Shown here: piece after piece, positions 49,001 to 59,168 of the stretch | Layout of the letters: the number at the start of each line of letters is the position of its first letter | Numbering within the stretch: position 1 is the stretch's first letter | Source of the DNA: Metridium senile | Lineage: Eukaryota > Cnidaria > Anthozoa > Actiniaria > Metridiidae | Assembly: GCA_949775045.1 (NCBI GenBank) | Contig: OX459109.1 | Span: 14,331,632-14,395,631, forward strand | DNA length: 64,000 nucleotides | Reading direction: 5' to 3' | Position numbers and translations under genes: made by a program | The notes under the pieces: model-generated | Database searches by the model: none | The model's input: only the letters and a program-made list of their open reading frames with translations | Told to the model about the DNA's origin: nothing

Positions 49001-52000
49001 TGTGAATATAACAAATAAACCTAAGTGTATGTTTTTATATTGCAGTATTAGAAAATGCATCACATCGAAGTCGAATTGATTAAATCTTTGTTGATAGTTT
49101 GAACGAAACTTTAAAAACTACAACCTTTCGATAACTCTGATTTTTTTTCTCATCTTTACTCCAATTGATTCCTTAGAACACCGAAGCAGTCCACACCAGT
49201 TTAAATAGGCAGCTAGTTATCGTACATTTTTACTCCAATTGCTTTCTTATAGAAACATCGACGCAGTTCACACTAGTTTAACCGCTAGTTATCGTACATT
49301 TTTACTCCAATTGTTTCCTTAGAAACACCGACGCAGTCCACACTAGTTTAACCGCTAGTTATCGTACATTTTTACTCCAATTGTTTCCTTAGAAACATCG
49401 ACGCAGTCCACACTAGTTTAACTGCAAGCGTTAGTATTCGTACATTTTTACTCCAATTATTTTCTTATAGAAACATCGACGCAGTTCACACTAGTTTAAC
49501 TGCTACAATATATAGTACATTTTACTACAAATATCGACGCAGTCCACACTAGTTTATCCGCTAGTTATCGTACATTTTTAATCCAATTGTTTCCTTTAAT
49601 AAAAACTAATCGGTATCTATCGGTATTTCTATCGTTCCTTTTTACTGCAATTGTTTCCTTAGAAACACCGACGCCGTGTATGGTGTACTTGTTATGGTCA
49701 CGTTATGTACTAGAGTGCCTCTAATGAAACACGAAAACATACTTGTAATAGCTTCAAAAGTGCATGTTTGTGGTGAGTTTTTGAAGCTTTTATGGTCGAA
49801 GCGGTCAAACAACATTAACTATAAAGAGGCTTTTGATAAACTCTTAGGCATTCTGAGGCTATCAATTGAAAGCTCTCATTCCAGTACTTCAGAGTATTTT
49901 TACACTGTAAATACAACAAAGTGTACAACTTGTACACTGCATACATCTGAGTGCTACTTATGGACGTTTAGGGCGTTCATCGTTTGTGATCAGAGTAAAA
50001 TGGTAATTCATACACCTCGTAAAAGAGAGTGTTACTTACTGACGTTTAGTACGTAAATTCTTCGTTTGAGTAAAAATGGTAACTTATACACCGTAAAAGC
50101 GAGTGTTACTTGCTGACGTTTAGGACGTTAATCCTTCGTCGAAGTAAAAATATTAACTTATACACCGTATAAAAAATAGTGCTACTGACGTTTAGGACGT
50201 AAATTCTTCGTTTGAGTAAAAATGGTAACTTATACACCGTATAAAAGAGAGTGTTACTTACTGACGTTTAGGACGTTAATCCTTCGTCGAAGTAAAAATA
50301 CTAACTTATACACCGTGTAAAGGAGAGTGTTACTGACGTTTAGGACGTTAATTCTTCGTCGAAGTAAAAATATTTAACTTATACACAGTATAAAAGAGAG
50401 TATTACTTACTGACGTTTAGGACGTTGCAGATTTCTGACATAGCATTGACGTTTTTTTATTAAAAAGACGATTTGTTAGAATATTTTAATCAGAAATATA
50501 AGTAATCACTTTTGAATTCAAATTTAAGATGGCTATACTTACTTTTTTCGCCTTTTTCTTTGAATTTCTTACTGACATAAAAGATCGTTCCCAGTATGAT
50601 TGCCTCTATAGCAATCCCAATCAACGGCCATAAGTATCCGAGAGGATCTGGAAACAATAAAGTTATAGTGATGCTTATAAATAGCGAGTGTAGCCGGGTA
50701 GTGTGCGTGGAATGAGAACTGATGAATGAGCCCCGATGTGGATTGATAGTTGTAAATACTGCGTTGCGTGCTATTTCTTCCCCTTTACCTTTGATCAAGA
50801 TAACTTTAAGATCTTAAAACATTGCAATGATAAGCTTGAATGCCTTGGGTATATGAAATGCTGTTTATAACAGCTAAACTAAAAAGGAAAAGTACTATTA
50901 TTTAGCGTCGGTAGTTCCTTCCCGCGGCTGCGAAAAGCCGCGCACTAACTTAACTACACGTGTTCCGAGGGTTGTCCAATACACACGAATACACGCTTCG
51001 AGAACGAAGCAAATTCATAATATCGTGTTTTTCTCGCTTAAGTTTAGCGACAAATAATATAACTGGAGACAGTTTAGAATGTTGTTGAAGTGAGTTATTT
51101 AGTGAGTTGCCTTTCCGACTTGTGTTGGATTGCTCACGAAGGCGATTCATTTGCGAGGGAGAGTGAAACGACGAAACGACAATGAGAAGCACGGACCGTA
51201 AATAGCATTTACGCATCGCACGATGCGTACGATGCGTACGAATCGAGAACCCCCCTAGCTCCTGGCTGGCCGGATCAATATTACCACAGGGTACCCATAA
51301 ATTATGATCATTATTACCACAGGGTACCCATAAATTATAACCAACACAGGGTACCCATTCAAGGACAGAGTAATACACCATTCTGTATCTAATTAGTATG
51401 TACCATTCTTGCATAAAATTAGCATTCATATACATATTAATGAGGTACGAATCGAGTCGCACCGTAAGCCAACATCTACGATGCGACTCGATTTGTGAGT
51501 ATTGGACATGAATGCGTGTTCCTTGAACTAAGACCGGCACTTTATGTCCAATATCTTTATCCTTCAGGACTTATACTATTGTCTTTGTAAATTTAATTTC
51601 ATGATCAATTTGTAATTATAATTAGTGAGTGACTATTTATAGTACAATCACTACAACTATCACGCTATTGATAATGACACCAGGTTGAGTGAAAAAGACA
51701 AGTACAGCAACAAATCTTGTCGTCATAAACTTTATCGTGGCATGGGTGGCCTAGCGGTGAGAGTGCTGGCCTTTCACCGCTGTGGTCCAGGTTCGAGTCT
51801 TGGCTCAGGCATGGATTATATGTGAGTTTGTTTGACGTGTTCTTCTCTCCTATGCCACGAGGGTTTTTCTCCGGGTGATCCGGTTTTCCTCCCTCCGCAA
51901 AAATGAAAATGTGAGCTGAAGTGTTGTGTGATGAAATATTTAACGTAGAGGTAGTGAGTGTATGTCTGTGTCTCCCCCATTAGTAGGGCACACGTGATTT

Positions 52001-55000
52001 TTTTATATTTTTATTATTTTTTATGTAATGTTTACCTTTGATTCTTAAAATATATCTCTGGCAGACTTCATCATTGCTTGTGTTTGTTGATCTGATACAA
52101 CAGTAATAATATCCACGATCACTGTACTCGGTACTCGATATATCTAGATTAAACCCTTCATAGGGTGTGTCACTAGAGATCTTGTAATGGGACTCGTTAT
52201 ACGAAGATGCTGGAAATAGAATGATAAGGATTTAGAATTGAAGATGATGGGGATTATGGGATTGATGATGTCAAAATAAGGAGCTGTCTTTAGTTTCACT
52301 GTATTCGGTACTCGATATATCTAGCCTAAACCCTTCATAGGGTGTGTCACTAGAGATCTTGTAATGGGACTCGTTATATGAAGATGCTGGAAATAGAATG
52401 ATAAGGATTTAGAATTGAAGATGATGGGGATGATGATGTCAAAATAAGGAGCTGTCTTTAGTTTCACTGTATTCGGTACTCGATATATCTAGATTAAACC
52501 CTTCATAGGGTGTGTCACTAGAGATCTTGTAATGGGACTCGTTATATGAAGATGCTGGAAACAGAATGATAAGGATTTAGAATTGAAGATGATGTGGATG
52601 ATGATGTCAAAATAAGGAGCTGTCTTTAGTTTCACTGTATTCGGTACTCGATATATCTAGATTAAACCCTTATAGGGTGTGTCACTAGAGATCTTGTAAT
52701 GGGACTCGTTACATGAAGATGCTGGAAATAAAGTGATAAGGATTTAGAATTGAAGATGATGATGATGAATATGGGGGTGATGATGTTCATGAAGATGATT
52801 GGGATGATGATGATGATGATGTTGTCATTGTTGATGATAATGTTGGTTATGATATATAATTTATAAAATTCATGAATAGTTAATGAGAATTTGACAAAAA
52901 AAATCACGTCCGTGACGAGTTCTGTAAATCTCGTACAGATTTCGTTCTGATTTGCATAAGTTTCATCTTGAACTTTTCCGCCAGATTTATTTTTATCTTG
53001 ACAATTTTAGTAAAATATGAAAGAACTAACGTTGGGCTTTCATAAGTACTATACAATATTCGTGTCCGATCTGTATGAGATATACAGTGGCTCGTCTTCG
53101 ACTCACCGTTGTATATCGCATACAGATCGGCCGCTCGTATTGTATATATAACATATTATATCATTACATACCATTCATATCTAATGTCAAATTCTTATCT
53201 CCATTACGAGGTTTTCTTTTCCAAACAACTACAATTGGGTTTCCTGTGGCATTGCAGGTCATTTCCACTGGTTCTCCCTTTTTACGTACAATCCTGTTAT
53301 ATCTAAGATCCAGTGAATACAACCTAGGTTTGACTGATAAAACAAAGACCAGTATTAAAATAGGGCTCCTCCGCAGGCAACTCAAGGATCCCTTTATTTT
53401 CTGGAATCCCTCTGGTTTTTTTTTTAGCCGGGGAAAAATGGGGCGAACGGCAAGAAGGGTTCCTCTTTCTTTTATCCTCCTCTCCCCTTCTCCCATATCT
53501 TTTTACATATGGAATGTCGTTATTGATGGTGATGATGATGATAAAAACTGTGATGATGACGATTCGGCGATGATAATGATGATAGCATCATTATGATAGT
53601 GATGATGACATCATTACTAGCCTACAATCATGTTCAAAATGGTTGGGACATTGTAACATTTTAAAGAACGGTTTTGTTTGAGTTTAAAAATATATATAAA
53701 ACGTATCACTTTGATTTGCAAACCCCCTTCACCCCTGAGCAATGTTGATTGGTCTTTCAAATGACGACCGTTTCGCATTCCCCAAACTCAATATTGATAC
53801 TGGGGAAGGGGGTAACAGAAAAATGTTGTTGAAACATTTTTCATGTAAAAAAACAAAAAACATATAATGTCCCAAGATATTTTAGACATGATTGTAGCAT
53901 GAATTTAATTTGAAATACTACAACCCACCTTTGACAATAACCAGTTTAGTAATATTATACATTCTCTGTTGATGTAGTACTGTGGTTAATTTACATTGAT
54001 AATATCCCCCGTCTTGAGGCCTGTCAATCATCATACTGATATCTCGTAACTTGATCTCTGCAGGGCGTGGCACTCTCGTGACTGACTCGCCATCCTTGAT
54101 CCACGCCATGGTTACCAAGGTAACAAAGTTGTTCCCAGTTCTCGTCAGATTGCACTGCAGTGTGACGTCATCACCAAACTCCACTGTTTTGTTCTTTGAT
54201 ATTGATATTTGTGGGAGTGATATGTCTGTAACCATGGATACAGTCACGATTCAGCGTTGTGCATGTGACACAAAATTGCAATCATATAAAGTGTTGCATA
54301 ACACAAAATCGAAAATCATATGCGTGCAAATAAAATATCTATGAAACGAATGTCTAGAAGAGCTGCATGCCAAAATATATATCAATCGTTTTTGACATAA
54401 AACTTCGGTTGTTGCGTGACAATATAAAGTATTGCGTGACAACATTAAGTTGGGTTTATGATTAGCATATGTAACGCAAGTTTCTATGGATACTCACCAG
54501 ATACATATGTAACACCAAATCCATATCTAGAGGCGATATCACTGGTATTTAGTATTTTACATTCATAGCGTCCATTGTCGGTTGCCTTAATTCGTTTGAA
54601 CAGCAAAGACACGATTAGCTTTCTGCCATCCACTAAGAACAACGTATTGAAAAAAAAACCAGCTTCAATAAAAGAACGTTTATCTTTTAAAAACTTTCAC
54701 AAAAATTTGCGCATCGACTTGTTATTCTTTGTTCACTTAAAAAGTAGATCTATGGATGAGGGTCCTGAAGGGGTAAATTGGGAATTGGGATTTGCCTTTT
54801 TTCGAGGCTGGGAATTGGGATTTGCCCATTGGGATTGGGATTTGTCCATTGGGATTGGGATTTGTCCATAGGATTTGACTATTTCTTGTCCATTCGTTTT
54901 CTCTTTAGATGCTAAAATAATGTTTTAAATTGAGTAATTTGCAACATTTTACGTCTTTTAAGTAGACTAGAAGAGAAAATCGAACTATCTTGGGCTTCCT

Positions 55001-56438
55001 GTGGTTAGTATTCAATTTGGGCTTCCTGTGGTTAATGTTTGGGCTTCCTGTGGTTAATGTTTGGGCTTCCTGTGGTAATTGGGATTTTGATAAAAAATTG
55101 ATTGGGAATTGGGATTGGATACCCCACTTCAGGACCCTCATGGATGGATGATTGATAAACCATTAGCTCCCAAGAATGCTGAGAATTCTTAGTTCAGAAT
55201 ACACATTACATAGTGTGTAATATGCCAGTATATATGAAAGCCAATTCGTTAGTTTTTGGCCATGTCAAACAAAATACAAAGAACTACTACATAATTTCGA
55301 CCACTTTTTGCCGTCCATATTATAGAGTTGTTATCATCGATATATACCTCCGTATAACGGACATTTCTATGGTCCTTCGTTGTCCGTACAACAGAGATGG
55401 ATATCACCGATATCTTCTCCATATAACGGACACTTCTATGGCCCGTCGTTGTCCGTATCAGTAACAAAAGTGGATATAACCGACAACTTCATATAACGGA
55501 CACTTTTCTCTGGCCCTCGTTTTCCGTATAACAGAGGCTCTATTACGAACTCTGGTCCCTCTAACCTCTCTACCAGGATCTAATCCCTTCGCTAGGAATG
55601 AGGTTGTGGTACCCCAGTGTCCGTATTGCACAGGTTACAATATTCACTCTATTTTTAATTACCTTCAGTCCTGTTACTAAACGAATAATCTCCTCCATGT
55701 ACTATTGGTATTTTCTCTCCAATCGGAGTCAGACGATAAAACTCAAACCCAAGAGGTTTAACATCAGGGTTTTCCTCATCGAAAGCAACACACGTGACGG
55801 TAAGAGTCTCGTTCTCTATGGCTACTCGATGTCCTGGTAGTGGTGGAACAATCTTGAGGACACCTATAATGATTTCATTATAAATGGATAAATATTAATT
55901 TATTAGGCTTGTTTCAAACCTTATAGCCTACATACAATTACAAGTTGCCTATTTAAACATTCAAGCTAATTATGCAAGGAGGCGAAGCAATATTTAAAGG
56001 ATAATTTCGCTGTCTGGAGGGAAAACAGCGGCCAGCTAGACCACGGAGATTTTGACCTCTAAAAGAATAAAATAATATGTAGAATTTAGCATTCCCTTTT
56101 CTCTTTGATTTTCTCGCCTGTTTAAACATATTTATTATATAGAAAGTGGTTGGACGGTAGTGTAGTGTACGGTAGTGTACAGGGCGGCCAAGGGGAAGAA
56201 ATTCACGAATCACGAATTTTACTGGAATGAATCACGTACTGAATTGTGTTTTTTTTTTCACGAATCACGCATTTATTTAAGTACAAATCACGTGACAGAT
56301 CACGCATCACCCCTTGGCCATCGTGAGTGTAGAGAGACAGGAAATCCGTTTTGAGCTTTTTATCCAAAAAAACCGCTAAATCGAACTTTTTCCAAGAAAT
56401 AACTTGAAATATTAGCTCTTTCATTTTCACTATTTCAA

Positions 56439-56469
<31 letters not shown>

Positions 56470-56954
56470 TGATTTCTATCGCGGGTTTTTCATTGTGATA
56501 TATAAAGATGAGCGTGTTGATAAACCAATCAACTTACAGTAGAAAAGCTGGAAACAAAATACTGGACTTCAACGAGATTCGAACTCATGATTAGAAGTCA
56601 CGGAGTGTTAGTCTGATAATAGAGCTGTTGAGAGGAAAAGTAGTAGTATTTTGTCTGTGAATACACGCCAAAAAGGTCATCACTTTACCATAAAACTGTC
56701 AATGTAAAATATAATATACCACAAATCAAACATCTAATCTGCCTCGACTAGCCGTTATACAGTTTGCAGGTTAGATGTGTATCTTGTAAAATAATTAATT
56801 AAGGTAAAAACATTTGAATTGAATTGAACCTTAAACTGCGACGAAATTAGATGCAAAACTAACACACATATCTAGTCGGCCTACCATGAACTTTCACCAA
56901 AGCGCTAACCAGGACTATCATTATTATTCGATGAATATCTCCCATCATCATCAT
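46085..56954 (-). CDS. Basigin/neuroplastin-like Ig protein (gene A), three Ig domains, one TM
   Basis: Type I surface protein related to basigin (CD147), neuroplastin and embigin, which chaperone monocarboxylate transporters and Ca pumps. Exons: 56885-56954, 55663-55863, 54498-54632, 53929-54225, 53172-53333, 52036-52209, 50543-50647, and a last exon 46085-46190. All internal junctions are phase 1. Start: four ATGs in a row (56943-56954) after an in-frame TGA; signal peptide IIMIVLVSALVKVHG. Ig1 (exons 2-3) ends ATDNGRYECK; Ig2 (exon 4) ends DGGYYQC; Ig3 (exons 5-6) has VVVWKRK and SDRGYYYCC. The membrane exon reads DPLGYLWPLIGIAIEAIILG, with the membrane Glu and the LWP..GI..E pattern of basigin. 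The tail ends DGTKDGTVRLRKADRIL, like basigin's K-rich RxRN end. The last junction is unsettled: acceptor 46190 needs an unseen exon of 3n+1 nt, whereas a weaker acceptor (exon from 46164) joins directly in frame. Confidence 0.88.
46288..46468. repeat. Imperfect inverted repeat, gene A intron
   Basis: ACCGTTGTACTGTTTGTACA ... and ... AAATAGTACAGCGGT pair over about 38 bp each side, around CATTTGTACAGG / CCTGTACAAATG. Confidence 0.55.
46515..46795 (+). repeat. Two-copy direct repeat, period about 137 bp, gene A intron
   Basis: CGTAGTTCCTTATGGTCGTA-type, ACCTTATTTAAAAATGGTGT and AGCTTATTGGCACGTTGCAC occur twice in order. Confidence 0.8.
47111..47255. mobile_element. Palindromic MITE, gene A intron
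   Basis: TAGAGTACAAACACTAAAAG at the left and CTTTTAGTGTTTGTACTCTA at the right; the arms continue with GTGTGCAA/TTACACAC and ACCACTAAATA/TATTTAGTGGT. 145 bp, TA at both ends. Confidence 0.88.
48438..48636. mobile_element. MITE with GTCTACACG ends, gene A intron
   Basis: Left AGGCCTCGTCTACACGAATC and reverse complement of the right (AGACCCCGTCTACACGGATC). Internal words GAATCCG and TATGCGGTTTC recur in both orientations. A short flanking duplication (AGTACTA/AGTACTA) may be older sequence. Confidence 0.8.
48832..48966. mobile_element. MITE with AGGCC ends, gene A intron
   Basis: Left AAGGCCTAGTTCAAACGTCG, reverse complement of right TTAGGCCGCCTTCAAACATCG; both sides then have CTC(T/A)CATGTGCCGAAT. 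135 bp. Confidence 0.82.
49155..49676 (+). repeat. Tandem array, about 70-bp units, gene A intron
   Basis: About seven units of TTTTTACTCCAATTGTTTCC, TTAGAAACACCGACGCAGTC and CACACTAGTTTAACCGCTAG. The CGACGCAG...ACTAGTTTA words are the outer block of the dispersed CGAAACGTCAG family. Confidence 0.88.
49960..50440 (+). repeat. Tandem array, about 70-75-bp units, gene A intron
   Basis: About six or seven units of ACTGACGTTTAGGACGTTAA, TCCTTCGTCGAAGTAAAAAT and AACTTATACACCGTATAAAA. These correspond to the inner block (GACGTTTCGAG, CTTCGTCGGAG, ACACCGTAAAA) of the same dispersed family, diverged. A non-repeated stretch 49677-49959 separates it from the preceding array. Confidence 0.88.
51285..51362 (+). 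repeat. Three short direct repeats (CACAGGGTACCCAT)
   Basis: CACAGGGTACCCAT occurs three times with ATAAATTAT spacers. The surrounding 50940-51540 has weak inverted ends (GTCCAATAC words at about 50973 and reversed near 51500) and ACGATGCG/CGCATCG words, perhaps an old element. Confidence 0.55.
51738..52025 (+). mobile_element. tRNA-derived SINE, copy 1
   Basis: The head resembles a tRNA gene, with A box TGGCCTAGCGG and B box GGTTCGAGTCT. The body reads TATATGTGAGTTTGTTTGAC, CTATGCCACGAGGGTTTTTC, TCCGGGTGATCCGG and TTCCTCCCTCCGCAAAAATG. It ends in a T/A-rich tail just outside the donor of the gene A exon that ends at 52036. A second copy, inverted, is at 61690-61877. Confidence 0.85.
52120..52721 (-). 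repeat. Tandem array of partial Ig exon copies inside gene A
   Basis: The acceptor-proximal 90 nt of the exon 52036-52209 (segment 52120-52209, acceptor CCAG plus CATCTTC...) recurs at 52297-52386, 52465-52554 and 52633-52721, each followed by the same intron piece (GATAAGGATTTAGAATTGAA, GGAGCTGTCTTTAG). Spacings are 177, 168 and 168 bp. The extra copies keep the acceptor but lack the second half of the exon and its donor. The two inner copies stay in frame; the outermost lacks one base. Confidence 0.9.
52740..52850 (-). repeat. GATGAT microsatellite in gene A intron
   Basis: Short GATGATGAT tract next to the last partial exon copy. Confidence 0.7.
52857..53155 (+). repeat. Dispersed foldback family, copy B
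   Basis: AATTCATGAATAGTTAATGA, TTTTATCTTGACAATTTTAG, and a terminal hairpin at about 53050-53155 with outer arms TATACAATATTCG/CGTATTGTATA and inner arms CCGATCTGTATG/CATACAGATCGG. Homologous to copy A (29565-29860). It starts about 16 bp inside the intron after the exon ending at 53172. Confidence 0.78.
53631..53898. mobile_element. Inverted-end element, family shared with 57820-58086
   Basis: Ends CTACAATCATGTTCAAAATG and (reversed) GCTACAATCATGTCTAAAAT. The interior has TTTGCAAACCCCCTTC, AGCAATGTTGATTGGTCTTT and TGTCCCAAGATATTTTAGAC. Lies in the gene A intron between exons 53172-53333 and 53929-54225. Confidence 0.8.
54758..55138. mobile_element. hAT-like MITE with 8-bp target duplication, gene A intron
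   Basis: AGGGTCCTGAAG at the left and CTTCAGGACCCT at the right are perfect 12-bp inverted repeats, flanked by (T/C)ATGGATG on both sides (54750-54757, 55139-55146). Internal tandem words GGGATTGGGATTTG and GGGCTTCCTGTGGTTAATGT. Eight-bp duplications fit the hAT superfamily (inference). Confidence 0.82.
55330..55545. repeat. Tandem repeat, about 63 bp, three units, gene A intron
   Basis: CGTATAACGGACATTTCTAT, GGTCCTTCGTTGTCCGTA and GTGGATAT(C/A)ACCGA recur three times with decay. Confidence 0.8.
56440..56470. repeat. TA dinucleotide microsatellite
   Basis: An (AT)n run of about 30 bp in the first intron of gene A (55864-56884), which is otherwise unremarkable. Confidence 0.9.
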
Positions 56955-57229
56955 CGTCGTTCAGTGTGTCGTTTTTCTCAAAATTGTGACCACGGACTTT
57001 AAACCTGTTTGTGCCCATCCGGTACAACGTTCAGCCCTAATGTTGTGAGTCAGACTTTATTTCTAAAACAGAAAGATTGTTATTGACTACGCGGGGGAAA
57101 ACCCGTTAAACATAATTTACGGAAATGTACCATTATTTACAGTTTGATTATGTATATTTTAATAATTTTCTGTAATGGACGATTTGAAAAAATAATTTTG
57201 GAGAGATAAGTTAGGAGGGCAAATTCAAA

Positions 57230-57650
57230 ATTCGTTCGTTTATTCATCCATTCATTTGTCCATCCATCCATCATTCACACCGTCAACATTCATTCATCTT
57301 TTCATTTATTCGTTCATTTATCTAGTTATTCATCCATTCCTTTATTCATTCAGTATTCGTTCATCCATCCATCCATCATTCACACCATCAACATTCATCA
57401 TTTCATTTAATCCTTCATTCATTTATCTATACGTTCATTTATTCATCCATTTATTTGTTCATTCATCAGAATTGTTCGTTCATTCATTCAGTATTCATCC
57501 ATCCATTCAATCAGTATTCATTCATGTATAGTATCGATTCGTTCATTCATTTATCCAATCGTTAATTTATTCATTCATTTATCCTATCATTCAAAGAACT
57601 CATGTCATTCATACAGCCCAACCATTCATTTATTCGTTTATTCGCCCACC
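57230..57650 (+). repeat. ATTC/ATCC microsatellite upstream of gene A
   Basis: CATTCATTTATTCATCC-type tracts with a repeated block CATCATTCACACCATCAACA. Lies 5' of the gene A start codon and 3' of gene B. Confidence 0.88.
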
Positions 57651-57819
57651 ATAAAAAAACGACAATACTCTAATATAAATGGTTACAGTGAATTTTATTT
57701 TCAAAATGACTTTTCTTCATATAAAATCGTCAGCTGAAAGTTGACTTCTTATTATTGTTCGAACCCATTGTGAGGGTCTGAACTTTAAATTTACCGGTAA
57801 TATAAACTCTTGTGGCATA

Positions 57820-58086
57820 GCTACAATCATGTACAAAATACCTTGGGACATTATCTGTTCTTTTTTTTCATGAAAAAGATTTCTATAACATTTTCCCCTC
57901 TCCCCTGTATCAATGTTGATTTTTGGAAATGTGAAACTGTTGTCATTTGAAAGACCAATCAACATTGCTCTAGGGGGAGAGGGGTTTGCAAATCAGATTG
58001 ATATGTTTTGTATATTTTTTAAAACTCAAACAAAAACGTTCTTAAAAATGTTACAATGTCCCAACAATTTTGAACATGGTTGTAGC
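57820..58086. mobile_element. Inverted-end element, second copy (opposite orientation to 53631)
   Basis: GCTACAATCATGTACAAAAT at the left, ATTTTGAACATGGTTGTAGC at the right. The interior shares AAGACCAATCAACATTGCTC and GGGGTTTGCAAATCA with the reverse strand of 53631-53898. Confidence 0.82.
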
Positions 58087-58381
58087 TAAGACTGTAATAT
58101 ACAGGATCAGTGCAACCCATAAATATTGCAATATTTTACGAATCTATGTTTTCGTACATTTTTCAATGTGCATAACCCATTAATCAATTCGAAAATAATC
58201 GATTAATTTTACCGCGTACTATATAAAGCGGTAACATTGCGTTGTTGACTTTAGATATTAACATTAGTAATGTTGATTTATACATGTTGTGGTGCTAAGC
58301 GCTTAATTATTGTTATATGCTGCTGGTGCTATCCAGAGCAACTCTATTAACTCTGTACTATTTAATGTGATGCATCTTTTA

Positions 58382-58665
58382 CACCTATTTCAAAAATCGT
58401 TGTCGCAGCCGAATTACGGTCCACACTCTAAATCTTGCAAAGGATGTCGGTTACATGGACTTAATTTGTGATTTATTGCATGTTTTTAAAGAAGTATTTC
58501 TATTTATATCTACCACAACAACAACCTGTTATGGTCATATAAAACAAACACGTACAACTAAAATATGCTATGAATATGTCGAACAAGAGAAGAAATACCG
58601 ACATCCTTTGCAGGCTTCAGAGTGTGGACTGTCGCTTTGTTCGACAACGATTTTTGAAATGAGTG
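58382..58665. mobile_element. MITE, CACCTATTTC ends, TA duplication
   Basis: Left CACCTATTTCAAAAATCGTT and right AACGATTTTTGAAATGAGTG; the arms continue through GTCCACACTCT and TTGCAAAGGATGTCGGT (about 70 bp). Flanked by TA (58380-58381, 58666-58667). The termini match those at 15681-16119. Confidence 0.85.
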
Positions 58666-58808
58666 TAATATGCTAGAACGAACTAATAGCTATATATATG
58701 CTGTATAATGCTATATAGACAGTTGTCGTATGGATTTACGTAGGTGAATCGCGTTAACTACAAAATATACAAGGTAGGATATTCCATTTTGTAGCCTCAT
58801 GGCCTTTA

Positions 58809-59034
58809 CAGTGCGGACACAGTAACTGGGCCCACCTGAACAAAACTGTCTAATCACAATCAACCTACAGACAATCGATTCCCCATAAAACCCGACTAAA
58901 CCAATCAGCGTTAAGAACTCGGATGATATTTTGTACAAGGTTTTGGCGCTTTTTAATAAATAAAGTGTTCGTAGTTTTGATATCGGTTGTAATGCAGTTT
59001 TGTTCAGGTGGGCCCAGTTAATGTGTCCGCACTG
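58809..59034. mobile_element. MITE, CAGTGCGGACAC ends, TA duplication
   Basis: CAGTGCGGACACAGTAACTG... and its reverse complement form about 42-bp inverted repeats (through GGGCCCACCTGAACAAAACTG), flanked by TA. Lies in the 3' flank of gene B. Confidence 0.88.
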
Positions 59035-59168
59035 TAACAGCCTTCCAATGCTATCTTGTTATCAAAAATGTGTTTTACAATTGTGCTTTATAATATAAAG
59101 GTTTTACAAGATCGTTTTTGTTCAAAATGCTAAACAAAACGCAGCTAATTCATCGTAAAAACAATACT

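Noticed and set aside
49676..50056. 126-codon frame between the two tandem arrays
   Set aside because: Its ends lie in the arrays and no domain is seen; kept only as a note that the intervening sequence is non-repeated.
58711..58938. 75-codon minus frame considered as a signal-peptide exon for gene A
   Set aside because: It overlaps a palindromic MITE; the frame at 56885-56954 gives a proper signal peptide in the right phase.
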